Assembly (NCBI RefSeq): GCF_001638985.1
Contig: NW_017265142.1
Location: 852,949-916,948 of the forward strand
Length of the DNA stretch: 64,000 bases
DNA from: Phycomyces blakesleeanus NRRL 1555(-)
Taxonomy: Eukaryota; Mucoromycota; Mucoromycetes; Mucorales; Phycomycetaceae
Direction: 5' to 3'
Shown: positions 11,534-22,964 of the stretch, piece by piece
How positions within the stretch are numbered: the stretch's first letter is position 1
Layout: the number at the start of each line of letters is the position of its first letter
Program-made: the position numbers and the translations under genes
The notes under the pieces: generated by a model
What the model was told of the DNA's origin: nothing
The model's input: only the letters and a program-made list of their open reading frames with translations
Database searches by the model: none

Positions 11534-11832
11534 TGAGGTATTCGGGACTGTTTATGGGTTAGTATCTTAATAATGGGAAAAGTAGATACCGTGAGAGTGT
11601 TATTTATTAAAGAGACAGAATAATATTGTTTTTATATTTGCTACTATTCAAATCTCTGTAATTGAAATCCCTGTTGTGTAATGGTTGATTTACACTGTAT
11701 GAGTATGTAGTGTACGTGTGCCTGGTGTGTAACAGTTCTGGAGATTGTTAACTTGCCAGGTCCATTAGCAAGAAGGAACCAGTGTTTGGTTGTGGGGTCT
11801 GTTCTTCACTCAATTGTGGTGTGTATACCACA
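11534..11832 (+). mobile_element. Solo LTR, family B (copy 1)
   Basis: A 299-bp sequence starting TGAGGTATTC and ending TGTATACCACA, flanked by the 5-bp duplication AATGG (11529-11533 and 11833-11837). It aligns with 60996-61274 along its length, sharing CCGTGAGAGTGTT-like and CAATTGTGGTGTGTATACCACA segments. No internal retrotransposon sequence is present, so it is a solo LTR left by LTR-LTR recombination. It interrupts the 3' part of the Tnp2-like gene between codons for LFAI and VDCLRGIW. Confidence 0.85.
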
Positions 11833-14202
11833 AATGGCAAAGAGCCTGGTCTCTTCCAAGACAGACTGAGAAAAGAATTTGTGAACAAATTCATACCTTT
11901 GAAAAAATTAATTGAAACGTGATTAATAATATAACACTATAAAACATAACTCATTACACTTACTCATTCAGGTGTTCAAGTATAACAAGGTCATTGGCTT
12001 AAACATGCCTGCCTTCAAATGAAGATCAGACTCTATATACCACATTGTTCTTCCACATCTTTGTGGTGCAAACTACGTTGGTGGTTTCTTCAACCATAAA
12101 CACGCTAATGAACTAATTAGATTGTGGTAGTTCATTTCACACTCATCTGCCACAACACCCAAAGACTTTCTGGTTGGGTTTGACCAAAGTTGGGGACCAG
12201 CAATATTGTTACTTGCAACTTCGAAGTTGCTGGTTCTCCTGTCCATTAGTCTTCTACGGGACGCCTGACTACCAAGGCAATGTTTAACCCTAGCCTTACA
12301 TAACAGGATGTTTTCCATATTTTTCCCTGGCTCCTTCCAAGACTGGATTGCTGCCCTGTATTCACCAATGGTGCGTTTGATTAGGTGGCAGCTGTATGCC
12401 TGCAGTGGGCCCATCTCTCTCATCATGTAGCTGAGATGAGTCAGCATGTGCTGGTTTATCACAAAAATTGTGGGCTCTAACCTTTTTTCTGCAACTTCGT
12501 GACGAAGGAATACATGCCAGCAACCAATTGCTCTATAAAAGTGATTAAAACATTGTTTAATATATATGTTATTGACTTACTCTTCCATGATGTTGACTTC
12601 TCTCTCTGTCACTTTCCACTGCTGGGCAATAGTGCAGGCCTTTACCAGATCTTGCACAGCATTTCTGGTTTTGGCAAGGACAAAGTTCTTTACCACCACA
12701 GTTGGCACAACAAACAGAAGAAAGTCCAACCAGTTGACCGCCTTCTGTTGACCAGTTGTTTTCTTGAGCAACCACCAACTACCAGTAAATATTGCTGGAA
12801 TGTCTGCCCTGTACTTGGTAATTGATCTGTCGATCTGGTTAAGCCTGACATTTAGGGCAAATGTGTATATGCTTTGCTGTTTTTGCTGTTGCTGTGATTG
12901 CTACTGGTCTGCATTGTCTGCAATCTCAGGACTGATCTGAAACTTTTCACCCAATGCTTTGTATAGTTGTTTGCCTATATCATGTCTAAGTAGATGCATC
13001 TTATTGAGCCCAAAGAAAGCAGGACTAGTCAGTGTAGGAAGATCCCTGAAAGCATTTGGACCATTGACACTGTAACTCTAAAAAGAAAGTATTAATATTT
13101 CAATAATTCAATAATTAAGTACTTACATTTCCCTCCAATTGACAGAGACTTTCTAAAGTTCTCATATGAACAGGCAATTCATCACCAAAAAAAACATATT
13201 GTGTGATGTTTGGAAACATCTTTGGAAAGGCAAGCTTGACATTTAAAGAAAGAATTGTGATGGGCCAGGTTCATCAAGTCTGACACGACTGGATTATTAC
13301 CAGTTGTTATGACAAGATGAATCTTTACATTAATTTGTCTAGCAACAGTCTAAATCTGAATACCCAAAGTGGCCGGTATACAAAAATCCTCAATGATTGG
13401 CTCAAGAAATGACTCTATATACCTTGAGTGTTTTGGTCCAGATATAATCGCCAGCTGCATTATGTTGTTGCTCTCATATCTAAATATATTTTATTAGTAT
13501 ATTTATATATAAGGTCTTATATTATATCTTTCTTTTGGATCAATATTTAGATTGACAACATGAATTATAGCTGCCAACATCTTGGTATGATCAAAGAGGT
13601 TGAACTGGTCAACAAACATGGTAACCAAGATGTCATCCTGGCCAACTATACCACCTTCACACAGTCTGCGGACAGCACCACTGTCAAACACATCTGACAA
13701 CACACCAAAAGGACTACCTATGATATGACTTCAACCATACGTCATTTTGGCATGTTCTTGACTATTCCCCAGCTTGAATCTCAGTTGTTGCAAGAGATGC
13801 GCAACCTTGAAGGTCTGCACAGGAATCAGAGTATCTCTCTCACATCTGAACTATTGGCTACCACAGCAAAAACACTGTTCTTCCTTGTCTATCAGATTAC
13901 CAGCTTCTATATCACGGAAATGGACGCAACCTTCCATGCACATGTCATAAGTAGCTGTACGAGCAGTGTATTCATCCTTCAATATCTTGTCCATCTTTTA
14001 ATATGACAGAAGTGCATTTGTTGCAGCTAAAATGATGATAAGCTTACATATAAATAATTCACTTTTAATTATATACTTATGCAATCTGCGTTCTGCCATG
14101 TATTTATTTACAATATTAATACACTTATCAAAAACATTGCAAGATATGTTATTCTCAACAAACATAGAGAATAACTCCAGGGTGGCAGCCTCTGCGTATG
14201 TA

Positions 14203-15548
14203 CAGTGAGGGGCAAAAAGAATCGCCTTTTTTTTAAAATGCCGAAATCAGCAAATGTAATAGTCTTTCTTTTTTTTTCTTAAATTAACATTTTATGAAAT
14301 GAACAATCAAACCGAATGCACAAAAAAGATTACTAAGATTTCCACCAATGAACATAAAAACACCAATAATACAACTCGTGCAATCATTGTCCATGAGAGT
14401 GTTAAGAATGGCACTAGTCAGGTTGACATTGCCAAAAAAGTAGGCGTAAGCAAAGACGTGGTGAAGCGTGTTCTTCAGAGCTACAAAAAAACTGGCTCGC
14501 ATATGGCTGCACCACGACCTGGTAGACCTTTAAAGTTAAATGAGAGAGACAAAAGAGGAATTATGCTTCAGATTAGCCATGATCCAACACAGCCAATGAG
14601 TACCATTGCTAGAACCTTGCCCACACCAGTTTCTGTAAAGACTTTGAGAAAGTTTCTTTGCAAGGCTGGAATATACTCTCAAAAGATGATTCTGAAACCA
14701 AAGATTTTGGAAATCAATCGTAAAAAGCGATTGCAATGGGCTAAGGAACATCTGCACTGGAAAACAACAGATTGGAATTCCGTCATCTAGTCTGATGAGT
14801 CAAAGATCCAGCTCCACAGAAGTGATGGGTGCCGGTGCGTTCTCAGGCCAAATGGCAAGGGCTTTAAACCCAACTTTGTCCCGCCAACTGTGAAGTTTGG
14901 AGGTGTCTCCATTATGGTCTGGGGGTGCTTCTATGGAAAGGCTGTCAGAGTTTTAGACGTTGTGCCTGGAAATATCGATTCCAAGAAGTATGTTACAACC
15001 TTGGAAAGAGCCTACCTCCCTTCTTTAAAGGCATTCAAAGAGAAAGATAGCTGGAGAAGATTTCGACTGCAAGAGGATAACACTAGCTGGCATGTGAGTG
15101 CGCTGACAAAAGAATGGAAGAAAAAAAACAAGGTGAAACTTTTGGGCAGCTGGCTACCTCAAAGTCCAGACTTGAATCCAATCAAGCATCTCTGGACATA
15201 TCTCAAGCATAGGGTGCGTATGAACAGATACAACCTGTATAGCATTTACCATTTGAGACATGCCGTAATAAGGGAACGGAAGTTAATCCCCCAGAAGTAT
15301 TTGCAGAGTTTGGTCCAGAGCATGAACAGAAAATGTCAAGCTGTAATAGATGCAAATGGTCATAGTACCAAGTACTAAAATAAAGACTCTTGTATAAAAT
15401 AATAAGAACAAGTGCTTTCAACTTTAATCTGAAGTAGTTTGGGAGCTGTAAGTGCTGTATTTGCTTCTTTTCTTTAAGCATGAAAAATAGATATATTTTG
15501 GAGAACAATCGGGATCTTAAAAAAAGTGATCCTTTTTGCCCCTCACTG
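14203..15548 (+). mobile_element. Tc1-B: Tc1-like transposon, inactive
   Basis: A 1,346-bp element flanked by TA (14201-14202 and 15549-15550). Both ends start CAGTGAGGGGCAAAAAG and stay similar for about 40 bp with several mismatches. It carries one transposase gene with a nonsense codon and a lost catalytic residue. It lies inside the Tnp2-like transposase remnant, so it is younger than that element. Confidence 0.9.
14299..15378 (+). pseudogene. Tc1-like transposase with nonsense codon and E-to-K active site
   Basis: The frame from 14299 to 15378 encodes about 359 residues of a Tc1-family transposase: HTH regions (SQVDIAKKVGVSKDVVKRVL; SVKTLRKFLCKAGI), then a DDE domain. It is stopped once by TAG at 14788-14790, exactly where the family has Trp before SDES, consistent with TGG to TAG. 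The second Asp survives (LQEDNTSWH). The third catalytic residue is lost: the motif reads SPDLNPIKHLW, with AAG (Lys) in place of the family's Glu. The copy would be dead twice over. The 14299-14790 and 14890-15378 open stretches are in the same frame. Confidence 0.9.
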
Positions 15549-16536
15549 TATTAGGCTCATAAAAAGGGAGGTGGGACTCTTGGTTCACGTTCTCAGTAAC
15601 AAAATCAGACTTGATTGCAAGAGTGTTTATATTTACTGGGTTGCAAATATGCAAATATCCATGAACAGATTTTGTAACACGTATATGTATGTATAAATAA
15701 ATTCTCCAACTGTTAAACCTCATAAGTCTGTTATAACTTTTGTTTTTTACTCTTACCATACGAATAGTCATTGCTATTATCACTATCATTGTATTCAGCT
15801 TCGTTGGTTTCAGTATAATCATTGTTGAATTCGACATCTACTGAATTACTAATAGTGTGCATACTTCCTGGAGCCATGAATGCTTCAAAATCATTTTCTT
15901 TGGCTCTACCAATGTCTTGATTAAGGACTGCATTCAAAAACGCCATGTTGGGACTGGTAATCACCTCTTGGTTTCTTTTCTGTTGGTAGAGAGTAAAAGT
16001 GAAAACTTCTCGTGCCCTTTCTCAACCATAGAATTCGTCCAAAGAGGCTTGATCAGTACTGTTAAACAGCAATTAGTTTCTTTCTTGGAGGGAAGGAGCA
16101 AGGACAACAAAATCTTATGCAACATCCATATAATCAGTTGCACTAATGGCACTGTCACTTCCAGAAATACGAGTTGCAGAAGTGTTTGTGTTCATCTTTT
16201 GTTTTGGGTAGGCTACAAAGAATAGTGTAAAGAAAAAAGTATCAAGAGTGTAAGTTTTATGATATAAAAGTTTATTGTTTTATATGGATATCATTGTATA
16301 CATTATGTTTTTAAAAGTTGCTTTTCATTAAAATCGTATTCTTATACAGTAATTTATTGTTTCTAAGCATAGTTATGACTGTGAAAAATATATTTTAATT
16401 AACACTTTTAAAATTTAATTATTTACTTCTTCATTCTTTACACACAAAAATATCAACAATTAAAAACCCATAAACAAACAATAACCAAACCACTTTCGAA
16501 GAGGTTGTATCTGAAAGTATTTCTGCTTTCATCTCC

Positions 16537-17019
16537 TTGGGTACTTCTGGAGGGACGTACAGAAGAGACAAACAATGTGTTGAGTCAAGAGAGGCCCAGT
16601 CAGGGCAAAATATTGGTGACAATGACAGTCGAGATATCCCAAGGTCTGATAAAAACTCCCAATCAGAGTCAAGTGATTTATCTGCCAAAGGGATAAAATC
16701 TACAATGACATTGTGTTTAGGCGGAGGAAATCCACAGACTGGTGCAGACATGTACTATATTACAGAAAAAATTATGCTTCATGTGATAAAAAACACATTC
16801 AATGCATTTATTAATAAGGATGTTATTCCTTCATGGGGTAACTTAATGTCTTTTCAGAAGAATTATCTTGTTCACAAGGTTGAGAAAAAAGCCTTGGAGA
16901 AGAATATATCCCTTAATAGATTTAAAAACTCATGGGCAGTCCGTCATATGCTTTCTCAAAAATGGAGAACTGCAATAAATGACATAAGAAAGAAAAGAAA
17001 GGTATACTTCTTTAAATAA
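16537..17019 (+). CDS. Hypothetical protein fragment, Ser/Asp-rich then basic helical
   Basis: An open frame of up to 160 codons. Its first half is polar (SGGTYRRDKQ, SRDIPRSDKNSQSESSD) and the second half looks helical and basic (KNYLVHKVEKKALEKNISL, NSWAVRHMLSQKWRTAIND). No ATG starts it at 16537; the first ATG in frame is near 16705. The open frame extends upstream to a TAA near 16470. It may be one exon of a larger, degraded transposon-associated gene: AAAG followed by gtatac near 17000 could be a splice donor. I do not recognise the family. Confidence 0.35.
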   Translation: MGTSGGTYRRDKQCVESREAQSGQNIGDNDSRDIPRSDKNSQSESSDLSAKGIKSTMTLCLGGGNPQTGADMYYITEKIMLHVIKNTFNAFINKDVIPSWGNLMSFQKNYLVHKVEKKALEKNISLNRFKNSWAVRHMLSQKWRTAINDIRKKRKVYFFK

Positions 17020-17879
17020 CAGTAAATTAATAAATCTATATCCAAGTAATTCTTTATGAAAGAAATTGTATTTAGCAACTGAGTAAAAATATCACTGATA
17101 TTAATTAATTTAATTAATTTAGTTAATGAAATCAAACTATAGGCTTTTCACATATAATATATATTATTTACACTTCTTTTTAATACACTTCTCTCAATTT
17201 CGTTTCTATTTTTTCCCATTGTTTTTTATATGTCTTTTTTCAGTTCCAAGGTTTTTTTTTAATAAAAAATATTTTCATTTAAAACATAATGCATTTGCTG
17301 GTGTTATATTTTTTAAAAAAAAAGAAAGAAAAACAAAGTGCAGACAAGAAGTACGGTGAGACTTTGTTTATTGATGAAAAGAGGGATGCTGTTCTATTAC
17401 TATTTGCTATGTGAGTTTATATAGACATTGTGTGTGTATTTAGAATAATGATATGAGCATATCATGTGATGTCTGTTTTCTTATATGATAGATAATATAT
17501 TGTTAAGTTATTACCCACACTCTTGTTTGAGTGATTAGTGATGTTGACTAAGGTGTGTGACCTTGTTATCAGTACATTCTTTATTTAACGATAGTGTGAG
17601 AAATGATGTATAATTGATACTGGTTGCTTATTCAATATGTCTTTGTCTTATTGTCTGTGTGCTCTATTTGAATTTATGATTATGTTGAGTACAACAGCTA
17701 GACCAATTATAAGAAGAATATATATACTTAAAAAAGGTATAGCTCTACTATATTTAGCTTATTTGATTGGATTAGAAAAAAATAATCTGAAATCCAACAA
17801 ATTGTATTCTCCAAATTTTCTATAAAAAGAGAAATATTTATCTAAAAATGATATAATTTTACTATTTTAAAAGATTTTA
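17020..17879. other. AT-rich spacer, no gene seen
   Basis: Long T- and A-runs, short AT-driven open frames and no recognisable protein motif. It lies between the hypothetical fragment and the left end of Tc1-C. Confidence 0.5.
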
Positions 17880-18342
17880 CAGTAAAAAACATTTGTAAGG
17901 CACGCAATTCAAAAATTTAAGATGCACAATTTGAGGATTTAAGGTGCATAATTCGAGATAATAAGGCGCACAATTTAAAAAAATAAGATGCACTTTTAAG
18001 ATTTTAATTTCTTTTTTAGAAAAACAAAAAGTGATGTACCAAGCACGTATTATTATTTTTCTTTGCAGAAAATCATGCAAGAAGTGCATCAAGTCCCATT
18101 TATATATGACATCTAAGAAATAAAAAGATTTTTTCAAAATGTTAGTGGCAACAAGAAGCTATAAAACCAAAAGCCTTAGTTCCAGTGTATATAACGTGGC
18201 TTACTGTAATACATTGTGACTGACTCTATTAACTTTTGTGACTGAATTTCACAAAAAGAATTGCATGTATAAAGCTTTATTTGTAATAAAGAAAACAATA
18301 TACACTTCCTTTCTCAATTATCTCAGCTTCTACTAGAACAAA

Positions 18343-20193
18343 ATGTCCTCCTTTAAATTCGTGTATGAAGATGGTCAAGGAAAGAGCGTTAATGAAAATA
18401 GTTCACAAGCTTTGAGTTATATAGTTGATGAGGATTATAATGGTCTTAAGACAATAGCAACTCATTCCCAATTCCTTGAAGCAAGAAATAGAGATAGGAT
18501 TTCAGAAGTCTCAGAGGTATTTTTTTTTAAAAAAAGTGGTAATTAAAAACGTATTTAAATATATAAATCCAATTTAGAGTACCCAGACAGAGAACCAAGT
18601 GGGAAGTCCAAGCATCCCCCCACCAAAAAGAAGCAAGACTACTCGTCAGCGTAATACTTACACTGATGAGGACATCATCAAGTTTTTTAAGCTGAAGGAT
18701 AAGAAGTTGCTTAGTGCTAAGGTTGCAGCAAAGCAATTGAACATAAGCGCCAGAGTGGCACAATGTTGGATAAAGAAGTATGATGAAGACCCGGATAACT
18801 TGTTCAACCGTGGCAAGAAGGGTGGGAAAAAAGGACTGACCAATGAGCACAAGAAGTGCATTAAAGAATTTGTTGCCGAAGATGCATCTGTCTACATTAA
18901 AGACATGATGAACCATCTCGTCTCAGTGTTTGGCAAGATCAACATGTCAAAAGAGACTGTCAGGAGGTTTATGGCCAACGAATGCAATCTCACATTCAAA
19001 AAGGTCTATAAGCAGCCTGTAGCAAAGAACAGTGAGGAGAATATCGAGGCAAGATATAACTGGATTCTTTAGATGAAGAAAACAAGTGCCAAATACATGA
19101 CCAACTGTGTTTTCTTGGACGAGTCTGCCTTCGATATCAACATGCGGTGTGGTATTTCAGGTACGAAACAATAGAAAAATAAAATATTTGATAATAGAGA
19201 CGTATAGAAATACTTTGAGACTGTATATAAGTTTTCTTTATTCATAAATAAAAAGTGTCCCTTTTTATAAGAAAACACAATCTGCTCTTGTCATTACGTC
19301 TTAGTTTCTTAAGGCTTTCTTCCTTTATTATATTTGGTTATTAGAGTGTATTTACTGCTTAACTAGTGTCGGTGTTACAATTATGACATCAAGTCATAAA
19401 TCGTACTTCTTTAGCTCTTAGCTATTCTTTTCTCTTTTATACTAGAGCTTTAGGACTTCCTACTAAATTAGCTCCATATCGATCTGACACAGTTTACCCA
19501 GCAGTATGATATAATTATCTTAACAATCTTTAAGATATTATCTACAGTACTAACTGTAATAATTATTGGGCTGATTACTTAATCGTTTATATATATTTTA
19601 TACTGACAAGATGATAGCTACTACGCTATCCCAATATGAATATGTTCTTATATGTGATAAATCCAACATCCAAGTGTCTGGATCACCACATGCGGCACAG
19701 AAGAGGATGGTCCAAGAAGGGAAAGAAGAGAGTCACCACCATCCCAACCACCAGGTCCCACCCTCTTACCATTCTTGAGGCTATATCAGCCAAAGGACTT
19801 ATATACGTCAGCTTGAGAAATCCTAAGTTCTGCAAGCAGTCCTCTTCTGGTGAGTCTGGCTCAAAGGGTACAGTGGCCGGGCATTTCTTTATGTTTGTGA
19901 AAGCTGTTCTTGGTGAGATGGACAAGTATGCCGATATGAAGGAGAACTTCCTGGTGATGGATAATGCACCCATCTACCAGAGTGCAGATATCAGTCAATA
20001 TATCTCCTCCAGGGGATACAATTTGGTCTACCTTCCGGTATACTCTCCAGAACTCAATTCTATTGAGATGTTTTGGAAAGTGGTGAAGAACAGAGTGCAA
20101 AGAAAGAGTTTGAATGACAATGAGACTATTCTCACCAGAATCGAAGATGGATGGCATAGTCTTAGTAATGAGGACTACCATAACATTGTCTAG
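18343..20193 (+). pseudogene. Tc1/IS630-type transposase, split by solo LTR and one stop
   Basis: Exon 1 runs 18343-18516, followed by a 61-nt intron (18517-18577, gtattt...tttag), and exon 2 starts at 18578. The protein has a basic PPPKRSK patch, an HTH (SAKVAAKQLNISARVAQCWIKK) and a DDE_3-type domain: Asp in VFLDESAF, Asp in FLVMDNAPIYQ and Glu in YSPELNSIEMFW. All three catalytic residues remain. The copy is broken by TAG at 19070-19072 and by the solo LTR at 19148-19690. When that LTR and one TGCGG copy are discounted, the frame runs straight from DINMR into HRRGWSKKGKKR. The gene ends at TAG 20193. The inactivating changes look recent, as the rest is well conserved. Confidence 0.85.
19148..19690 (+). 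mobile_element. Solo LTR, family A (copy 1)
   Basis: 543 bp starting TGTGGTATTTCAGG and ending GGATCACCACA, flanked by the 5-bp duplication TGCGG (19143-19147 and 19691-19695). It is nearly identical to 21727-22269 and 63374-63936. It sits inside the Tc1-C transposase gene. No internal retrotransposon coding sequence is present. Short open frames on its minus strand (for example 19069-19278) recur in other copies and are not genes. Confidence 0.9.
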
Positions 20194-20372
20194 CATTCTG
20201 TAAACCAGTTCACAAAAATGTGAAAGTAAAGAACCTTTGTGATTTCTCATTTTTTACATAATATAACATACACTCAAATGTGCGACTTAAATTCTTGAAT
20301 TGTGCACCTTAAATTTTCGAATTGTGCACCTTAAATTTTCAAATTGCACGCCTTATATAGTGTTTTTTACTG

Positions 20373-20642
20373 TATTAGATTAAAAAAAAGTAATTTGAAC
20401 TCCCATAAATAGTATTTGCTGTAAATACTTTTACTTAACTAAAAGCCAAGATTGTATTGGCAGACATTATAACTCCGTGACCATAGGAATTATACAGTTC
20501 TATATAATTTATACGGTTGCAAAGTTATAATGTCCGCTATTTACTACAGTGACAATTTCCTTGTACGCTGGTGAAAGGCAATAACCTGGCAATTTTTTTC
20601 TTACAGTGCATATAAGGTATATCTATATTCCTACACAAAAAA
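20373..20642. other. Spacer with degenerate MITE end
   Basis: Contains acagtgacaatttccttgta followed by CGCTGGTGAAAGGC (about 20543-20578), a diverged copy of the fold-back MITE terminus. A phrase near 20470 (ATAACTCCGTG) also occurs near 38360. No gene. Confidence 0.55.
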
Positions 20643-20742
20643 NNNNNNNNNNNNNNNNNNNNNNNNNNNNNNNNNNNNNNNNNNNNNNNNNNNNNNNNNN
20701 NNNNNNNNNNNNNNNNNNNNNNNNNNNNNNNNNNNNNNNNNN
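20643..20742. other. Assembly gap (100 N)
   Basis: Exactly 100 N, the conventional placeholder for a scaffold gap of unknown size. Confidence 0.98.
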
Positions 20743-21130
20743 AGATACTAGCCCATAAACAATCCCGAATACCTCAACAATGATTGTTGCTTCAATATCA
20801 GCAGAAGACAGTAGCTGGCAAGTGCAGTCATTTGTTAATGAGAACACAGCATATGTAGTTGAGGCTACAGATAGGCTGATTATGAAATGTACTTGTTTCA
20901 ATTTTGAAAGAAGACAAAAAACATGCAAGCATATGCATTTGTTAAAAATGCACACTGCCTTTTCTTTGCACTTTTCAACCACTCCTTTAAACCCTACCTA
21001 TGAACACAATGTCATCCCAATCTCTCAACCTATCACCACAAACAATTGTTCCTCCCTTTTCCTTGATCAGTGCATTCAAACAAATCAAACACTGCATCAA
21101 TCGCATCAAGACCTTGCCACATTAGCATAG
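20743..21130 (+). pseudogene. SWIM-finger C-terminus of a Mutator-like transposase (partial)
   Basis: The open frame after the gap encodes SSWQVQSFVNENTAYVVEAT followed by KCTCFNFERRQKTCKHMHLL, a SWIM zinc finger (C-X-C-X10-C-X-H) of the type at the C-terminus of MULE transposases, and ends at TAG about 21130. The frame appears open from the gap, so the catalytic part probably lies in the unsequenced gap or is deleted. I cannot tell whether the full gene was intact. SWIM domains also occur in other proteins; the transposase reading is inferred from the repeat-rich context. Confidence 0.6.
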
Positions 21131-21726
21131 TATACAACAGACGGCAAAGCAAAGCATATATATGACATACAGCAGCAATTACTTCGTTTCATTCAATCCT
21201 TAAAAGATAAATATGAAGTACATTTTCGTCAATCAAATAATCAATAAAAATATAATTATTTCTTTTTTTTTTAAAAAAAAAACCTTCTGTAAATTGAAAC
21301 AATTTTCAAAGTAACTTAGTAAATTATGAAAGTTCTTATTTTCTGGTATGTAAGCCTCATTTTTGGTTAAATATTTATGACATACCAGGAAATATAGACT
21401 TTCTATTTATTAAAGAATGGAGTTATAAATTAATCCATAACAGGCAGGAGGTGAAAAAGTGGGTAGGTGAAAAACACGCACCTGGACGACCTCCTGAGTG
21501 GACCCCCATTGAACTTCCACAAGCACCTCTTTTTTTCCTATATTGTATACTTAATGTTTTATGGGTGTATATAAACGTTTTAAATTTCAGATCAATTATA
21601 TAGACTTTAGCCAATTGGTTATTCTTTCTTTATCTATAGTATGGTTACTCATCTTAACAGAGAATCCTCGGAGAGCAAGCGCAGCTTGTATATATTTAAA
21701 GTATAAAGTTCTTAGCTATACCCATT
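21131..21726. other. Spacer, no gene seen
   Basis: AT-rich sequence with A- and T-runs near 21265. A short plus-strand stretch around 21440-21535 (reading like QEVKKWVGEKHAPGRPPEWTP) may be a transposon remnant but is too short to name. Confidence 0.45.
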
Positions 21727-22269
21727 TGTGGTATTTCAGGTATGAAACAATAGAAAAATAAAATATTTGATAATAGAGACGTACAGAAATACTTTGAGAC
21801 TGTATCTAAGTTGTCTTTATTCATAAATAAAAAGTGTCCCTTTTTATAAGAAAACACAATCTGCTCTTGTCATTACGTCTTAGTTTCTTAAGGCTTTCTT
21901 CCTTTACTATATTTGGTTATTAGAGTGTATTTACTGCTTAACTAGTGTCGGTGTTACAATTATGACATCAAGTCATAAATCGTACTTCTTTAGCTCTTAG
22001 CTATTCTTTTCTCTTTTACACTAGAGCTTTAGGACTTCCTACTAAATTAGCTTCATATCGATCTGACACAGTTTACCCGGCAGTATGATATAATTATCTT
22101 AACAATCTTTAAGATATTATCTACAGTACCAACTGTAATAATTATTGGGCTGATTACTTAATCGTTTATATATATTTTATACTGACAAGATGATAGCTGC
22201 TACGCTATCCCAATATGAATATGTTCTTATATGTGATAAATCCAACATCTGAGTGTCTGGATCACCATA
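21727..22269 (+). mobile_element. Solo LTR, family A (copy 2)
   Basis: 543 bp, same length and start as the copy at 19148, flanked by CCATT (21722-21726 and 22270-22274). The last bases are ACCATA where the other copies have ACCACA. By eye about a dozen substitutions separate it from copy 1. No internal sequence remains. Confidence 0.9.
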
Positions 22270-22964
22270 CCATTGACTAGTAATTGTTTGTTGATTATGA
22301 GAACAATTTTCTTGAATTAGAAATTCATTCTCTGAAGTCCAAGCATTCTTTTGTGTAAGTAGAATTTTCAAACAAATGATTTTGATTTAAGCAAAAGGTG
22401 CCTTTAGTCCAGATAAGCCAAGTGTAAAAAATAAAATTAAAAGTAAAATGTGCTTTAATATATATATATATATATATATTACCAAGTTACCAGATTATTT
22501 TCTGATTCTTCTTTTTAGTTTTTATTTGTCTCACAAAGTATATAATCTGCTTTTTTTGTAAACCACTGTTAATTGTTTGACTTTCAGTTTTGCGTTCCTT
22601 CTTTTCTTTTAATACCTTGTAAACAATTATAAATAATTGAAATATATTGAAACTGACAAAGAACTATAGGTTAAATAAATTTTATGGGATTGTTTCAATA
22701 TCAAAGTAATACAGTACTCATCTTGTTCAGTACTATGATCTATTAAATTAAATATATATTCTAGTTTAGCTTTAATACTATAGTGTATTTTTATTAAAAT
22801 CAGGAATTTTAGGATTTGTGTCAATTTTTTCATTTAAAACACCGATAACAAAAACCAGTATTAAATTTCCGCTAGTTTTTGAAAAAAGCTGAAATATTGA
22901 AACTTATACATAGGCACAGCATTTTATATTATAAATTATAAATTTTTATTTTTTTTTATTTTTT
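22270..22964. other. AT-rich spacer with TA microsatellite
   Basis: No gene. A perfect AT dinucleotide run of about 22 bp lies at 22458-22479. The rest is AT-rich. Confidence 0.55.
22458..22479. repeat. (AT)n microsatellite
   Basis: Eleven AT units in tandem in the spacer. Confidence 0.8.

Larger units (their letters stand above)
11343..16195 (-). pseudogene. Tnp2-like (Transposase_21-type) transposase, decayed and nested
   Basis: Fragments on the minus strand, from ATG 16195 to TAG 11343, follow the order expected of a large Tnp2-like fungal transposase. They are a short acidic N-terminus, a CxxC pair (CFCCGSQ, about 13870), the segment DDILVTMFVDQFNLFDHTK with VVNLNIDPKERY (13503-13703), SFLEPIIEDF, a Cys-containing knuckle, WLDFLLFVVPTVVV, the segment INQHMLTHLSYMMREMGPL (12073-12462), and a tail ending HPHYYK. 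Stops include TAA 16115-16117, TAG in the CFCCGSQ exon, a TGA before SHIIGSPFGV and a TAG after FCIPATLGIQI. Several GT-AG introns are likely but were not all fixed. A solo LTR (11534-11832) and a Tc1-like element (14203-15548) are inserted in it. Family assignment is inferred; decay is directly visible. Confidence 0.65.
17880..20372 (+). mobile_element. Tc1-C: Tc1/IS630-type transposon with tandem-repeat ends
   Basis: A 2,493-bp element flanked by TA (17878-17879 and 20373-20374). The left end starts CAGTAAAAAACATTTG and the right end is ...TGTTTTTTACTG. Inside each end lies a run of imperfect units of about 20 bp resembling AATTTAAGGTGCACAATTC (left about 17897-17996, right about 20280-20352) in inverse orientation. 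It holds one two-exon transposase gene and is interrupted by a 543-bp solo LTR. A short derivative with similar ends lies at about 39611-39905. Confidence 0.85.

Noticed and set aside
11534..11832. Reading the LTR as an intron of the Tnp2-like gene
   Set aside because: It has no GT-AG ends in the sense of the gene, has a 5-bp direct duplication at its borders and recurs inside an unrelated LINE.
13725..14006. Plus-strand 93-codon frame MTSTIRHFGMF...
   Set aside because: It is antisense to the Tnp2-like transposase, whose CxxC and VVNLNIDP segments are on the minus strand.
19069..19278. Minus-strand open frame MFSYKKGHFLFMNKE..., also present at 63300-63524
   Set aside because: It lies in the family-A LTR and at its border, varies between copies and has no coding character; it is a by-product of LTR sequence.
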